DNA of 64,000 bases, taken from assembly GCF_003473485.1 (NCBI RefSeq), contig NC_053047.1, positions 8,075,001 to 8,139,000 of the forward strand, written 5' to 3'. The DNA is from Medicago truncatula (taxonomy: Eukaryota; Streptophyta; Magnoliopsida; Fabales; Fabaceae). Under the pieces are notes generated by a model. The model ran no database searches, was not told where the DNA came from, and saw only the letters and a list, made by a program, of their open reading frames with translations. This document shows, in pieces, positions 53,082 through 64,000 of this stretch; position 1 is the stretch's first letter; the number at the start of each line of letters is the position of its first letter. A program made the position numbers and the translations under genes.

Positions 53082-54746
53082 TTTTCGTTTATTCCTTCTC
53101 TGTTTTCAATTTCTAGTGGCAAATATATTTTAATTTATAATTTTTCAAAAAAAAGTGGAAGATACTGAATTTTATGTGTTTATTTAAAAAATATATAACA
53201 TTTATATCTCAAAAAAATGGTAAAATATAATAGAAAAAAATATTCACTACACAAAAAATATATATAATTGTTAAATCCAGGATTATGGATCCGCCAACTG
53301 TGAGACCCGGGGCAAGTTTATTTTTATTGTTTCTTATAGTTTTTCCTATTTGTTTTTCCTTGATTTTTTAAAACTTTAAATCTTGTTAAAGAAATTTGTA
53401 AAATTGATTTATGAAACTATGTATCCCACATAGTCACAATAGGATAATTTGGAAGTGATCAATAAACAAAGTTTTTAAGTTTATATGGGAACAGAGAGAG
53501 AGAGTAGGAAAGACATGGAAAAGGGAGAGTATTTTCCCATCTCGTTTTCTCCATTTAAAGTAAATATTATATATTCATAAAAAAATTTCTCTCTCTCTTG
53601 CCTGAAAAATGCGCTCACAATTTCATACATAGTCTGTTTATACTCATAAAATTCTTCCTCTTTTATATTGATTATTTCATACATAGTCCGTTTAAAGATT
53701 ACACCATTAATAAATTCATGATACAACCACATAACATGGGACAATTTATGTTATATCATGCAATTCTCATTTAAGAAACCATATCTTGTGACAAAATGCA
53801 TAATCTCCTTAAAACAATCACCATTTTTTGTCCTACAATTTGCATTCTATCATACAATTATCGTTCAATAAAATTTATAATAAAGTTAACATTCCTTCAT
53901 ACGATTTTAATATGACAAGAAACTTATATGCATTTCCTTAGATGCTTTTCCTTAAAGATATAAGAAAATCGGTTACCAATTAAATAAAAATATATAAATA
54001 ATTTGAAATAAAGCTTTATTAATTTTAAAATACAATAAAATAATCAAATATATTTACAATGGAAAATTATTAAATATTCAATACATATTATGAATTTTCC
54101 ATCTACTCAATAATAATTTTTTGGGAAGCCTTTCAAAAACAAAAATTATTGGGAAAGTTCACTCGACACCTAAGGTAAAAAGTATTTTAAATTTCGTTTT
54201 ATGATGGAGTGGTGTTTTTATTTGAAGAGCGTGTCGAAACACTTTGTCGTTTCAAACTTGATTGATTTGGAAGGAAATGGATCAAGAAATTAGACTAAAG
54301 AGAGTAACTATTAAGTGAAAGATGACGCATGTAAAGGATACGAAAATCAAAATTTTATTCACTGTACTTACAACTTACATTGAGTGATTGATAATACATA
54401 AATTATTTCAAACCAATAAGCAAACTCAACACAAACAAACTAACAAACTGATTACTTGTCAAACAAATCACTCAACAAACAAACTAACTAATCTCAATTG
54501 AAAAATGATGTTGACACCTTTAAAAAGGCTTAAAAACAACATTAAAAAACGTAAATGCCCTGACTGCAATTAACTATTGAGGAAAAGAACCGGAAGCAGT
54601 TAACTACCGAAGAAAACTTCGGCAGTTTACTGCCGTCGATTCCATCGACAGTTAACTGCCAATGCGTCCTTTATACAGAAACAAAAGCACCAGAAACATA
54701 TCACTTTCATTGTTCTTCAAAATTCCTCCAATTTCTCTCCAATTAT
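53082..54746. other. Intergenic DNA
   Basis: AT-rich. Near 54560-54660 there is a cluster of short agttaactgcc/cttcggcag motifs in both directions. No gene recognised. Confidence 0.4.
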
Positions 54747-55540
54747 TGTAACACCCGAGGCTGATGAGAGCGGGGAGTGGTCCGACTCCTGGCATGTTTC
54801 TAGGAAAAACTGAATCACATCGGAATGAGAGGGATCTCGAGGCCGTGCAGGTATAGGACTGCATGGTTGAAGGAAAACTTATAAGAATTGTTTGGTACTA
54901 CCTATATCAACAAGATGCATCTTCTTTTCGGTAGCTCATTCCATAAGAACTCCACAGTTATGCATGCTTGACTTGGAGCAATTTTGGGATGGGTGACCTA
55001 CCGGGAAGATTCTCGGTAAGCATGCGAGTGAGGACAAAACACGCTGAAAAGACTTGTGTTGGTTTGTGGGGTCAGTCGACAATCCTGAAAGCAGTCTGGG
55101 ATGTTACAAATGGTATCAGAGCAGACCTCTCCCAGTACGATGTGGTTCGAGGACGAACCAAGCGAAAGCTGGTGGGCATGTAACGCCCGACGCAGATGAG
55201 GGCGGGGAGTGGTCCGGCTCCTGGCATGCTTCTAGGAAAAACTGAATCACATCGGAATGAGAGGGATCTCGAGGCCGTGCAGGTATGGGACTGCATGGTT
55301 GAAGGAAAACTTATATGAATTGTTTGGTACTACCTATATCAACAAGATGCATTTTCTTTTCGGTAGCTCATTCCATAAGAACTCCATAGTTAAACGTGCT
55401 TGACTTGGAGCAATTTTGGAATGGGTGACCTGCTGGGAAGTTTCCCGTTAAGCGTACGAGTGAGGACAAAACACGCTGAAAAGACTCATGTTGGTTTGTG
55501 GGGTTAGTCGGCAATCCTGAAAGCAATCTGGGATGTTCCA
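54747..55540 (+). mobile_element. Complete Cassandra-type TRIM retrotransposon (5S-bearing LTRs)
   Basis: Two 362 bp LTRs (54747-55108 and 55179-55540) begin TGTAAC. The first ends GTTACA, the second GTTCCA. After the 5' LTR comes TGGTATCAGAGC (55111-55122), a primer-binding site for initiator tRNA-Met, then a 70 bp interior with no coding capacity. A 5 bp target duplication ATTAT flanks the element. Each LTR contains a 5S rRNA-like segment (for example AAGAACTCC-CAGTTA and GGATGGGTGACCT, then GGGAAG), the hallmark of Cassandra elements, whose LTRs carry Pol III promoter sequence. The LTRs differ at about 25 positions, so the insertion is not recent. Confidence 0.92.
54940..55045 (+). other. 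5S rRNA-like segment in the 5' LTR
   Basis: CATAAGAACTCCACAGTTA, GCATGCTTGACTTGGAGC and GGGATGGGTGACCTACCGGG correspond to the internal promoter half of plant 5S rRNA. It is repeated in the 3' LTR at about 55370-55460. It is part of the retroelement, not a 5S gene. Confidence 0.85.
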
Positions 55541-55944
55541 ATTATCACCAAATACATTTTCACGATTTGCAAGCCAGCATTAATCATTGTAATCATAATG
55601 TTAGTTTGTTTAGATTTATTTTTATAAAAAAAATTAAGTAGTTTGCATGTGGTTAGGGTTGATGTTGAAATTGAACTTTTGGTATATTGCATGTGTTGTT
55701 AAGATGTTATAGATGAATGCAGTTGTTGTAATTGATGTTTGAATAATTTTTAAGTATAAAGTTATATTAATTTATTTATTTTCCGTTTCCATAATGGTTC
55801 AACCGGTTAAACCCTAAATCGAAAGCCTCGCCAGTCCGAATTCCGATCCGATTTCTTAAACTTATAACGGTTCAGCTATAAATTTATTTTGTTTAAAGCT
55901 ATGTGATTTGAGGATTTTTTTTTTCTTTGCTGTCAATTTCTTAG

Positions 55945-56070
55945 GCTAATGTTCATGGGAATGTAGTTCTTGATTATGGAGAGTTTGTAGCTGTGACAAT
56001 TCACTTGCAAAAAATGGAGAATGACGACCATTTCTGCAAAACATTCAAGTTGTTTGACAAATTCAAATGA
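55945..56070 (+). pseudogene. Calcium-dependent protein kinase (CDPK) EF-hand exon relic
   Basis: After a good acceptor (tttcttag) the frame reads [20 protein letters not shown], then QKMENDDHF and FKLFDK, matching the second EF-hand region of plant CDPKs ([20 protein letters not shown]). Two calcium-binding aspartates of the loop are replaced (Asn, His), and a TGA follows where the next EF-hand loop should start. No kinase domain lies nearby. A single stranded exon, clearly non-functional. Confidence 0.8.
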
Positions 56071-56579
56071 CATACAATGTATTTGTTTTTTGAGAGATAT
56101 ATAATTTATTTGTTCTTTTCATTATCAATCAATTTTAGCTTGTTGAAATCTTTGAAATCAAATATATAAATGTTTTACTGATTGATCTACCTAGTCATCA
56201 CTATTCAGTAACATTTATGCAACAAAATTTGCTACAATTGCACCTAAAATTGTTAGCTATAAATTGGCTACAAATTAGCTACTTAATAAGTAACACTTTT
56301 TAAGTGTTACAAGTAATACTTTCAAGTGTTATTGAAATCATTTAGTAACACAGACTTTACCTAATATTTCTCAAATGTTACAAGATCTAAAGAGTAACAT
56401 TTGTTTTTGATTTAGTTACAATTTTGAAGTGTTACTAAATCTCATACATGTTGTAGTGATTGTGACTAACACATGAATTACTTGTGATAAAAGTCCCTCA
56501 ACTAATATAGATTACTTTTTTTCTTAAAGGAATATGGATTACTGCATAACAATTCAACTAAGTTGTATGTTGACTATAA

Positions 56580-57000
56580 TTAATCCATCCCTATCAATTT
56601 CTTCAAGTCATCAAACTTGATTTTCTTCAAAGGTTTTGTGAGTATACCAGCTAATTGTATATTAGTATGTTGCGGTACTCAAGTTTCAACTTCTACTAAT
56701 GTACTTGGTCTCGAGTTTCAATTTCTTTTCTATATGCTTGCTCCTACCATGACTCACGTGATGCTTGGCTGAATCAATTGTTGATTTGTTATCTACAAAT
56801 AGTTCCATTCTTATAGCAACATTCCAATCCATAATCTTTGACATGATACAATTGAAGTTGCCACATATTTTACTTCGCATGAGGATAAAGCAACATTATT
56901 TATCCTCATTAGCATCTTTAGTAAGCTTTGATCCAATATCCATTGGTGTCACAACTGCATTTCAATTAATCATATTAAATTTCTTCAACACATTTTCATC
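56580..57000 (-). pseudogene. Ty1/copia polyprotein C-terminal fragment (RNase H end)
   Basis: Minus-strand frames carry the copia RNase H motif LFVDNKSTIDSAKHHVSHGR, then SKHIE, and in another frame the typical end of pol QHTNIQLAGILTKPLKKIKF and LIGMD with a stop at 56582-56580. Frameshifts separate the pieces and no LTR is seen next to it. Confidence 0.8.
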
Positions 57001-57149
57001 ATAGGATAAGAGCATGTATTCATAAATTATAGGATAAGTACATTATAGACCCAAATAAACTAGTACCAAAAGTAATAACTCATCACACAATATTAATTTT
57101 GTTGAAAGTAGAGACAAATATCAAACTACATATTTATAAAATTGATAAC

Positions 57150-58145
57150 AGTGAGGGTAAGTGCATGTCCAAATTCCCTTAACTACTTCTCATATATGGA
57201 ATATGTAGGAGTTGTTGAATTATCTTAAGTATCGTGAGTAACTATGTAGGATCCAAGTCAACTATAACATTATTCATACTAGCAAAAAGACGAGCATTCA
57301 CGTGTCAATCGTTCCACCTCTTTTATTGCTCTAATGTTTGTATATTATCAATGATATTTTATCGAAATTTACGTGTAACTTACAAATAAAAATACAATAT
57401 TTTATATAATTTTTTTGATATAGATTAAAATTTCAAGTATAGATATTTTTGACTTTCAAATGTAACAAACTCAACAAACCATATTTATCTTTTCATATTG
57501 ACAGCAATAATATAACAAATATAATAAAAAAAATCTTGTTTTTAACAACACCAACAATATAACATTATTATATGAAAACATGTTTAAGGGTATAATTGAA
57601 ATAAAAAAAAAAAAAAACTAATAAAAAAATCGAAACATGTTATTTTCTTTATATATCGCGTAGATAATCTACCACCAATCTAATGCTAAAGAATATCCTA
57701 AAGTGTCTCTGTTTGATTCAGGTACTATTGCTGAATTCTTCAAGCCAAATCAAATTACGTAGTTAATATGTTAGTCGTCAAGAAAATGTAGCACCTTATA
57801 ATGTAGATAGGATGATTATTTTTCTCTATTGAAATTATATGAGCCACTTTTAATGATCAAAGTTAAAACAAGTTGAAAAATCTAACAAAGTTGTGCGACA
57901 AACGAAAAAAGAAATATCATTATTGGAGTATCATTGATGTCAATCTTGAACTTCCCCATAACTCTTTCTCACTATGATTTACCTACCTAACAAGAAACAA
58001 AAGGGGTGTAACAACCAAAGAATATAAAAAAAGAAGCAACAATGTTGTGTTGATTCATATATATTGGACATAACGTAGGAGAAAGTTGTGGTGTGATATA
58101 TTTCATCCAAAGTTTGTGTTCAACCATGCATCTATTATATTGATC
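57150..58145 (-). pseudogene. GAPC promoter/exon 1/intron 1 duplicate, decayed (copy 3)
   Basis: 57855-58145 matches the true GAPC locus at 46865-47135: TATA region, leader, exon 1 (ATG at 57959; reads MGKFKIDIND against MGKIKIGING) and the start of intron 1. The exon 1 donor is destroyed (ATGATAC instead of ATGGTAC), and none of exons 2-11 follow. The flank 57150-57830 matches 50780-51050 apart from a Helitron insertion. Confidence 0.75.
57279..57664 (-). mobile_element. Non-autonomous Helitron
   Basis: On the minus strand it starts TCTACGCGATATATAAAG and ends GCTCGTCTTTTTGCTAG. It is inserted precisely between A (57665) and T (57278), the Helitron rule. The empty site is visible in the duplicate at about 50930-50945 (attcatatagtctaccac). 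386 bp, no coding capacity. Confidence 0.82.
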
Positions 58146-58149
58146 TAAG

Positions 58150-58535
58150 GGTGAGATTATGTTGGGTCAAATTAGACTTTGTAAAGCTTAAATTTGATCG
58201 ATAAAAAAAAAAAAAAAAAGTCTATAATTTGTCACAAATTTATGTTTTAAGTCTGAGTTTCATATTTCGAAAATCTGATATGATTAATTAACTTGTTTAA
58301 GAGTCTATTTCATATTAAAATATTTAAATAAGTTATCTAATTTATGTTTTAATAGATTGACCAACTAAAAGAGCATTGAGATTAAAATTTATTTAGATAT
58401 TTAACATTTATATTTTAAAGAAGTTAACTATATGTGATATCATATTTAATTTCAATTATAATCTAATTAGATTCCTGACTAATTAGTTCATATGTTTTTT
58501 CCTCTTCTTTCGTAATTGAACAAAATTAGAATAAA
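58150..58535. other. Intergenic DNA
   Basis: AT-rich; nothing recognised. Confidence 0.4.
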
Positions 58536-58736
58536 GATCGGTAGACACCTTTAATGTGTACACCCTTTTGTATCACTCTGAAAAAATTTCAGTTAATCAA
58601 ATATGTGGTATGTGTGAAGCTGAAAAAATGTGGTCACGCAACTAAAAAATTGTGGTCACACAGACGATATATTTGATTAACTGAAATTTTTCAGAGTGGT
58701 AAAAGAGGGTGTACACATTAAGAATGTCTATCTATC
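58536..58736. mobile_element. MITE with about 65 bp inverted ends
   Basis: The left side gatcggtagacacc to cagttaatcaaatat and the right side atatttgattaactg to gaatgtctatctatc are reverse complements with few mismatches; the centre is about 60 bp. Confidence 0.75.
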
Positions 58737-58748
58737 ACACCAAAATTA

Positions 58749-58870
58749 TTTGTTAAGAGTCCAACATTGGATAGAAGTTGGCCTGACAATGTGTTTATAA
58801 GTGGGGGGCAATCCTCACCTCACAAGCCGATTTTGTGGGGTTGTTAGACCCAACCACGATTTCTAAGATT
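58749..58870. repeat. LTR-like legume repeat
   Basis: gttaagagtccaacattgga, then tgtgtttataagtggggggc and caagccgattttgtgggg, resemble a widespread legume LTR/TRIM end. Only one end is present. Assignment is from memory of the family. Confidence 0.4.
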
Positions 58871-59289
58871 ATTAAGAAGAGTTGTTTGTTTTATCCGCTT
58901 TTAACATGTGATGTTGGGACACATGCCTCTTGAGTTAGATTATCCACCGTTGATAATATTACATCTAAAGGCTGAGATTCTTCTCTTGTGACATGTAAAA
59001 GATGGTGATCCATGTGATCTCTTTTCAACCAATAACCATTCAGCCTTTTCATCTATAAATAATCTCTTCCCACCTCTTCCTCACCAATCATCTTATTAAC
59101 TCTTCCCTTTCTCTCCATTTTTTTTACAAGATTGTACAACCACATTTTCACCCACTATCAAATCACAGAAACGCCAATGTCTTGTATCAACCTGTCTTCG
59201 TTGTGTTTGTTCCTAAGTTGTGTGAATATGACAAGTTGCAACGTCTTAATCTTCAACACACTGAACCTTAAATTTGTTTTCATTCTTGA

Positions 59290-59423
59290 AGGTGCAAGTC
59301 TAAGGTTGTAAGTGTAGATGATAAGGATAGTATGCCACTTGCAACATTCAAAACTTTGTTGCAAAGAGAGTTTGTGAAAAGTGGAGAAAGTGCAATATCA
59401 CAGCAGTATAAGCTTTTCAAGGT
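59290..59423 (+). other. Candidate exon, unrecognised
   Basis: A clean open stretch reading KVVSVDDKDSMPLATFKTLL, then QREFVKSGE and QQYKLFK, ends at a plausible donor (AAG|GTAAAA) near 59423. Its composition is protein-like, unlike its AT-rich flanks, and a promoter-like region with CT-rich leader lies upstream (59030-59150). No family was recognised and no continuing exon was found. It could be a relic. Confidence 0.35.
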
Positions 59424-61200
59424 AAAAAAAATAAAAATAAAACAAAAATTAAATATCCCAAGATTTTTTTTCCATTATCAAACAAATCACATTTCTCTTT
59501 TTTAGTTGCTTTGTAACAATGATATAATTTTAAAAGTAACATAATGACTTTCTAAAACCACCTTTTTTCTAAACCATTTTGAAAGTAACATAATAACTTT
59601 CCACAACCATAGTAGTTATCTGCACAGACCTCCGAGATGAGGCACTAATTTAAATGGATAAAATGGTAATGAAAAGAAAAAGAATTGAAAACAAAATATA
59701 AAGACACAAAATGAGAAAAGTAATGAAAACAAAAGTACTATGCAATATTGTTATAAATTATATGTGATAGAATTACAAAGCAGTGGAATGGTGTAATGGT
59801 TGAGTCAATTGTTAAAAAGGTAGGTTAGATTCATGCATGCTTTCTGCATTTTTCTTATTTAGGTGAAAAACAAGCTTTTTTTCTTATTTAGGTGAAAAAC
59901 AAGCTTCTAGTACAAAACAAAATCCTAACGTGAAAAACAAGTTTCTAGTACAAAGAAAAATACTATAATTATTAATTAAAAAATCAAAAGTCATATATGG
60001 TTAAATGCCAATCAATCTTTAAAAACTAGTAGTAAAAAGGAACGAGTAGTTAACCTTAAAAGCAAGAGTCCAGGTTTGAGTCAACCTGTGTGCTTTGATA
60101 GAGTCTTGGTTCAGCAAAGGTGCAAGGTTAAAAATTGAGGATATTCAAATTATGTATAAACTACGAAAATACCCAAAACTTTTACGGTTGTAGCATTATA
60201 CATTCTTATTACTTTCACTTTACCATGCTTGTAACTTCCACCTCCTTTATTTATAGTCAATTCAACATGATTCTATTCACCTTCATTGAAACTTTCTACA
60301 TGTTCTTTCTTCCACTTTTCTTTACTTTTATTGTTCCTCTTGTGCACTTTTTCTTGAAGAGCTGGCTAAGTCACTTTGTGTGTCTCTAAAGATCCATGAA
60401 GATCCTCACAATTTCAAATCTGAATATCACTTTCATTTGGGCGCACCAACGATTGTAGTTATCGCCTTTGAATATTGTAATATTTGTAGTCAATTGTTGA
60501 TTTGAAGTTAATTTTCAATTTGTAATTGTTCTTGAGTTTTCTGAAAATGATTGTACTAGTTTGTTGAAACACTTTGTTATTTCACACGAAGGAATGAAAA
60601 TGGAGAGATTACTTGTTTAGTTAAATATGAAAACACAATCATTTTTTTCTCGATAGAAGAATCAGAATTTTATTTTATTTTTTAATGATTACAATGGACA
60701 AGGCAACACTAACTAATTAACAAATGGTTTACTTGTCAACCAAGTAACTTAATAAACAGTCGATGGACAAGTCCTACACTAATATGAAATCTTTAAGAAT
60801 TTTCACATTCGTCTAGAACCACGACATATATGAACTAATACCTTCGATATGGAGGAACTATGTATCCACATGTTTTAAAACAAATCGCAACCAGATCGGC
60901 CAGTTGAACTGATCCAACTATGAACGGATGGGGTGACTCACTTTAAGTGAAGTACAAATGAATTGAATAAAAACTAGATTGCCATTCATAATAGATAGAG
61001 TTTCAATTAGGGTTACAAAAAAATCATCTCTCAAACCTAATCTCTAAGAGATTTAGCCAAGGTTGTCAAAATCGGGGCTTTACTTCAGGTCGAAAGGGAA
61101 TAGCAGAATCAGGACTCGTAAAATTGCAATCAAAATCGAAGAATTTTACTCAAGGACTTTTGTAGAATCAATATAGGAAATTGTAAAATCGCAATCAAAA
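59424..61200. other. Intergenic DNA with small repeats
   Basis: No gene seen. 59465-59565 is repeated at 62697-62793 (cacatttctcttttttagtt core). Near 59860-59960 the motif gtgaaaaacaagcttctagt is tandemly repeated three times. Confidence 0.5.
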
Positions 61201-61229
61201 TCGATGGATTTTACCAAAAAAATAATACT

Positions 61230-61312
61230 AAATTTATGTTATAAATGATATATAGTCATAAATGACTTAATTTATAAATGATATATAGTCATAAATGACT
61301 TAATTTATAAAA
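61230..61312. repeat. Tandem duplication, two ~36 bp copies
   Basis: ttataaatgatatatagtca followed by taaatgacttaat occurs twice in direct succession. Confidence 0.85.
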
Positions 61313-61702
61313 AATCGCAAAATCCCAATCAAAATCGATTGATTTTGCTTATGTTAGGATTTTACTATGGATTTAAGTCGTTGAAGGTGAAAAAAGTCGC
61401 AAAATCCTGAATTTTAGAATTTAAGTCGGGATTTTGACAACAATAAATTTAGCTATTCATACTCATGAAAATAAACAACATAAAATAGAAGAAAATAAAC
61501 CCGGAAGCATTTTCTTGTTGTATGTTGTGTTGTTCCCAATCTGTGCGTGCCTGGCCTTTTCTCCTTTCCTTCAATTTCCTAACTTTCTTTTAGCACAAAA
61601 CGTGATTCTGTCGTACTGTGCGGCTAGCTTTTTGGCCAATTCGTAATCCTGTACAAAGCTACCTCATACACATGTTTCTTTCTCCTTTTATAGAAAGATT
61701 TC

Positions 61703-62370
61703 TGCTCTCCCTCTACACTTTTCCTTCGCACCCTACTGCCTTGTCCAAAATGCCCCTGCGTGAGTTAACTCATGCTAGAAGAAGCCATAGCCATAACCAT
61801 TTATTAAGAGAAAACAACACACACAAAGATAGATTATGATTTATGAATACATGTGGTTCAGAGAGATTGTGTGTTATTCTGTCATGGGGCTCCAATTCGA
61901 CAGTGGCCATAATACTAGAACTTTGGAAATTGAAAATTGGAAAGTGTTACGATCATAGAAGAATTGAATATGGAGTTTGCAGAAGAGGACTTTGGTAGGT
62001 TACTGTTTGCCGAGAACAATCGAAAAGCAGCTGAAGAAAATTGGAAATTGGAACACGTTGGCTGCGGCCAGAGGCATTTACCTTCTTGATTATTATGTCA
62101 TCTTGATGATGATGATGATGATGATGGACTAAAATATTTGCCTTTTTTGCTTGGTTGCTAAACAAAACGTGAGTTTTGGGTTGGGGGATGTGCAACAAAC
62201 GTATTCACATTTAGTACGAACTAGTGTGAGTTAACACAATAACACATGTGTGAGTTAACTCATGTTGTGTTAGTTAACTAACGCATAAATTTTCACTTGC
62301 GTTAGTTAACTAATGCAGGGGCATTTTGGACAAAGGTTGTAGGGTGTGAGCGAAAACAGCAAGGGGAGCA
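61703..62370. mobile_element. Element with about 70 bp imperfect inverted ends
   Basis: Left end 61703-61775 (tgctctccctctacac, then ttgtccaaaatgcccctgcg) is the reverse complement of the right end 62290-62370 (gcaggggcattttggacaa, then gcaaggggagca). Nested gttagttaac palindromes and a (gat)n run at 62105-62126 lie inside. No coding capacity recognised. Confidence 0.65.
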
Positions 62371-62399
62371 TAAATCTTATAGAAACTCCACTCGTTGTT

Positions 62400-62560
62400 G
62401 ACTTGAAGTGCATGTCACCACTCTAATGCTAACAACATCCTAAAAGGGGCCTATGCTTGATTCAATTATTATTGTTGAGTGTTATATGCTTCTTCAAACC
62501 AAATTAAATTACAATGAGTAATATGTTAGATGTTAAGAAAATGTAGCAGTTTGTAAATTA
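62400..62560. repeat. Degenerate copy of the GAPC-duplicate flank
   Basis: ctctaatgctaacaacatcc, then cttcaaaccaaattaaatta and gttaagaaaatgtagca, match 57675-57800 and 50950-51050, so a third, older trace of the same duplicated block. Confidence 0.6.
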
Positions 62561-63058
62561 CCTAAAATGACTATTTTCCATCTTGTCACCATATTTCAGT
62601 TCTACTGCTTTTGTGAAAAGTTAAGTAAAACGATCCAAAGACTTTTGGGTATCATAATCTTATTTTGCTGGAATTCATTCAAGAACAATATCACAACATT
62701 TTTTTCATCATCAAGCAAGTCACATTTCTCTTTTTTAGTTGCTTTGTAAAAATGCTACAATTTTGAAAGTTACATAATAACTTTCCACAACCAAGAATTC
62801 TGGCGGATCCAAGACCTTGATTCAAAGGGTGCAATTTCTTAATTCAATAATGATTATTATATTTTGTAAAGAAAAATTAGTATTAAGTTATATAGACTAT
62901 CTGATTCAAATTCAAAATACAAAGTCATAACAAGATAATGTTATTTTTAATCATACGATATATATTGACGGTTGCATGATTTTGTAAAATTATAAATTAT
63001 AAGTCGCTTTAAAATTCAAATAAATTTTATTTTTCATATTATATCTTTAACTATTTAT

Positions 63059-63333
63059 TACTCCCTCCATCTCAAAATAATTATTTTTTTTGCTTTTTTT
63101 TTCTTTTTCTCAAAATAATTATCACTTTAGAATATCAATGCAACATTTATTTATTTTTCACTATTATACCATTATTTATTGAATTTCATTCAAATTAAAT
63201 ACTTCACTAACTACAATTAATAAGATATTTTAGTAAATGGTTTTAATTTTACCATTGAAATCAACAAAATTAATCATTTCTTTAAAAATCGTGCACAAAT
63301 CTTAAACGGATATTATTTTGAGACAGTGTAAGT
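63059..63333. mobile_element. Stowaway MITE
   Basis: TA-CTCCCTCCATCTCAAAATAA at the left and ttattttgagacagtgtaag-TA at the right are inverted ends with TA target duplication, the classic Stowaway form. About 275 bp. Confidence 0.75.
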
Positions 63334-64000
63334 ACATTCTCAACTTTCAATTCTTTAATTTATTTTTTCATATCATTAATTAAGGACAATTTTGTAAAAC
63401 AAATTATAATATTTTATTGGCAAAATTACATAATTAGTCCTCTAACTTAATTTTAGGTAACAATTCAGTCCTTTATCCTTTTATTTTCCCATTTTAATCC
63501 TAAATGTTCTAAAATGTTACCGTTATTATCCTTTTTTACATAAAATTTCCCAAAATTCCAAAAATTCAAACTATTGCATCTTCACATTCAACAAAACTCT
63601 TATCTTCATCCTAGAACCCATATTTTATTAGTTTGTCGGAAAATCTTGTTTCTAATGGAAGAGGAATTTCAACACATATAGGGAAGTTTGAAATATTCAA
63701 CACAATTTTCTGATAACCCATATCATCTTTCTGGTTCATATTTTAATTTTAATGTTCAATTTGTTTCATCATTATTTTTTAAAAATCCCAATTTTGAGAA
63801 AACCTTCCACAAGATTAACGTTGTTGGAGTTAGTTCTTCAAAACCCAAAACCTGAGATCTTGGAATATGGCAACAACAATAACAATGTTGATATGCAACA
63901 ACCAACATCAATGAACACCGATTTTGTTTGATTACAAGTAGCAACAACCAACACCAATTCATATCTTTGAGTTTTTGTTTATATTTCAGTTTTGGAGATT
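63334..64000. other. Intergenic DNA
   Basis: AT-rich. The stretch ttagtcctctaacttaattt at about 63434 resembles repeat-derived sequence. No gene recognised. Confidence 0.4.

Noticed and set aside
54940-55460. 5S rRNA genes
   Set aside because: Only partial 5S similarity, placed in identical positions of two LTRs with a primer-binding site; this is Cassandra, not rDNA.
60135-60389. 84-codon hydrophobic frame
   Set aside because: Composition follows T-rich intergenic DNA; no homology, no gene context.

Overview
This window looks like nuclear DNA from a legume, most likely Medicago truncatula or a close relative. That assignment is inferred from content: AT-rich spacers, split plant genes with GT-AG introns, a cytosolic GAPDH gene with plant exon structure, a plant tRNA-Ser(AGA), and Stowaway-like, tRNA-SINE, Cassandra/5S TRIM, LINE, copia and Helitron pieces. 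There is no bacterial gene organisation, no operon and no CRISPR array.

Left half (1-34324): three near-identical tandem units of about 12 kb, starting at 1, 12198 and 24225. The third ends early, at 34324. Each unit has one intact two-exon gene for a secreted eight-cysteine defensin-like peptide (DEF1, 73 aa). It is surrounded by fragments, on the minus strand, of a gene for the nucleolar ribosome-biogenesis protein Pescadillo (PES; blocks A, B and C). On the plus strand there is a 5' fragment of a plant MBD4-like DNA glycosylase gene. Units 1 and 2 also carry a second, decayed defensin copy (DEF2). DEF1 is the only element of the unit that looks functional. All four base differences between the DEF1 exon 2 copies of units 1 and 3 change an amino acid.

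Middle (33.7-42.1 kb): at the edge of the array the MBD4-like pseudogene runs further (to about 34977) and faces a second, inverted copy (35430-36510). The two roughly 1.1 kb arms with a 640 bp loop could fold into one long hairpin RNA. Beyond lie a colinear PES pseudogene (36.8-38.1 kb, minus), an F-box gene 5' fragment, a Stowaway-like MITE, a tRNA-derived SINE, a 5'-truncated LINE and a plant RNase H-like remnant.

Right half (42-64 kb): the one clear housekeeping gene is a complete 11-exon cytosolic GAPDH gene (GAPC-type, minus strand, 337 aa, 42371-46979). Two decayed copies of its promoter and first exon lie at about 51.1 and 58.0 kb. The remainder is intergenic: two large fold-back elements, an internally deleted LINE, a tRNA-Ser(AGA) gene, a complete Cassandra-type TRIM with 5S-like LTRs, a calcium-dependent protein kinase exon relic, a copia RNase H end, a Helitron with a readable empty site, and several MITEs.

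Exon boundaries were derived by hand from reading frame and GT-AG signals, and family assignments rest on recognised motifs. No database search was run.
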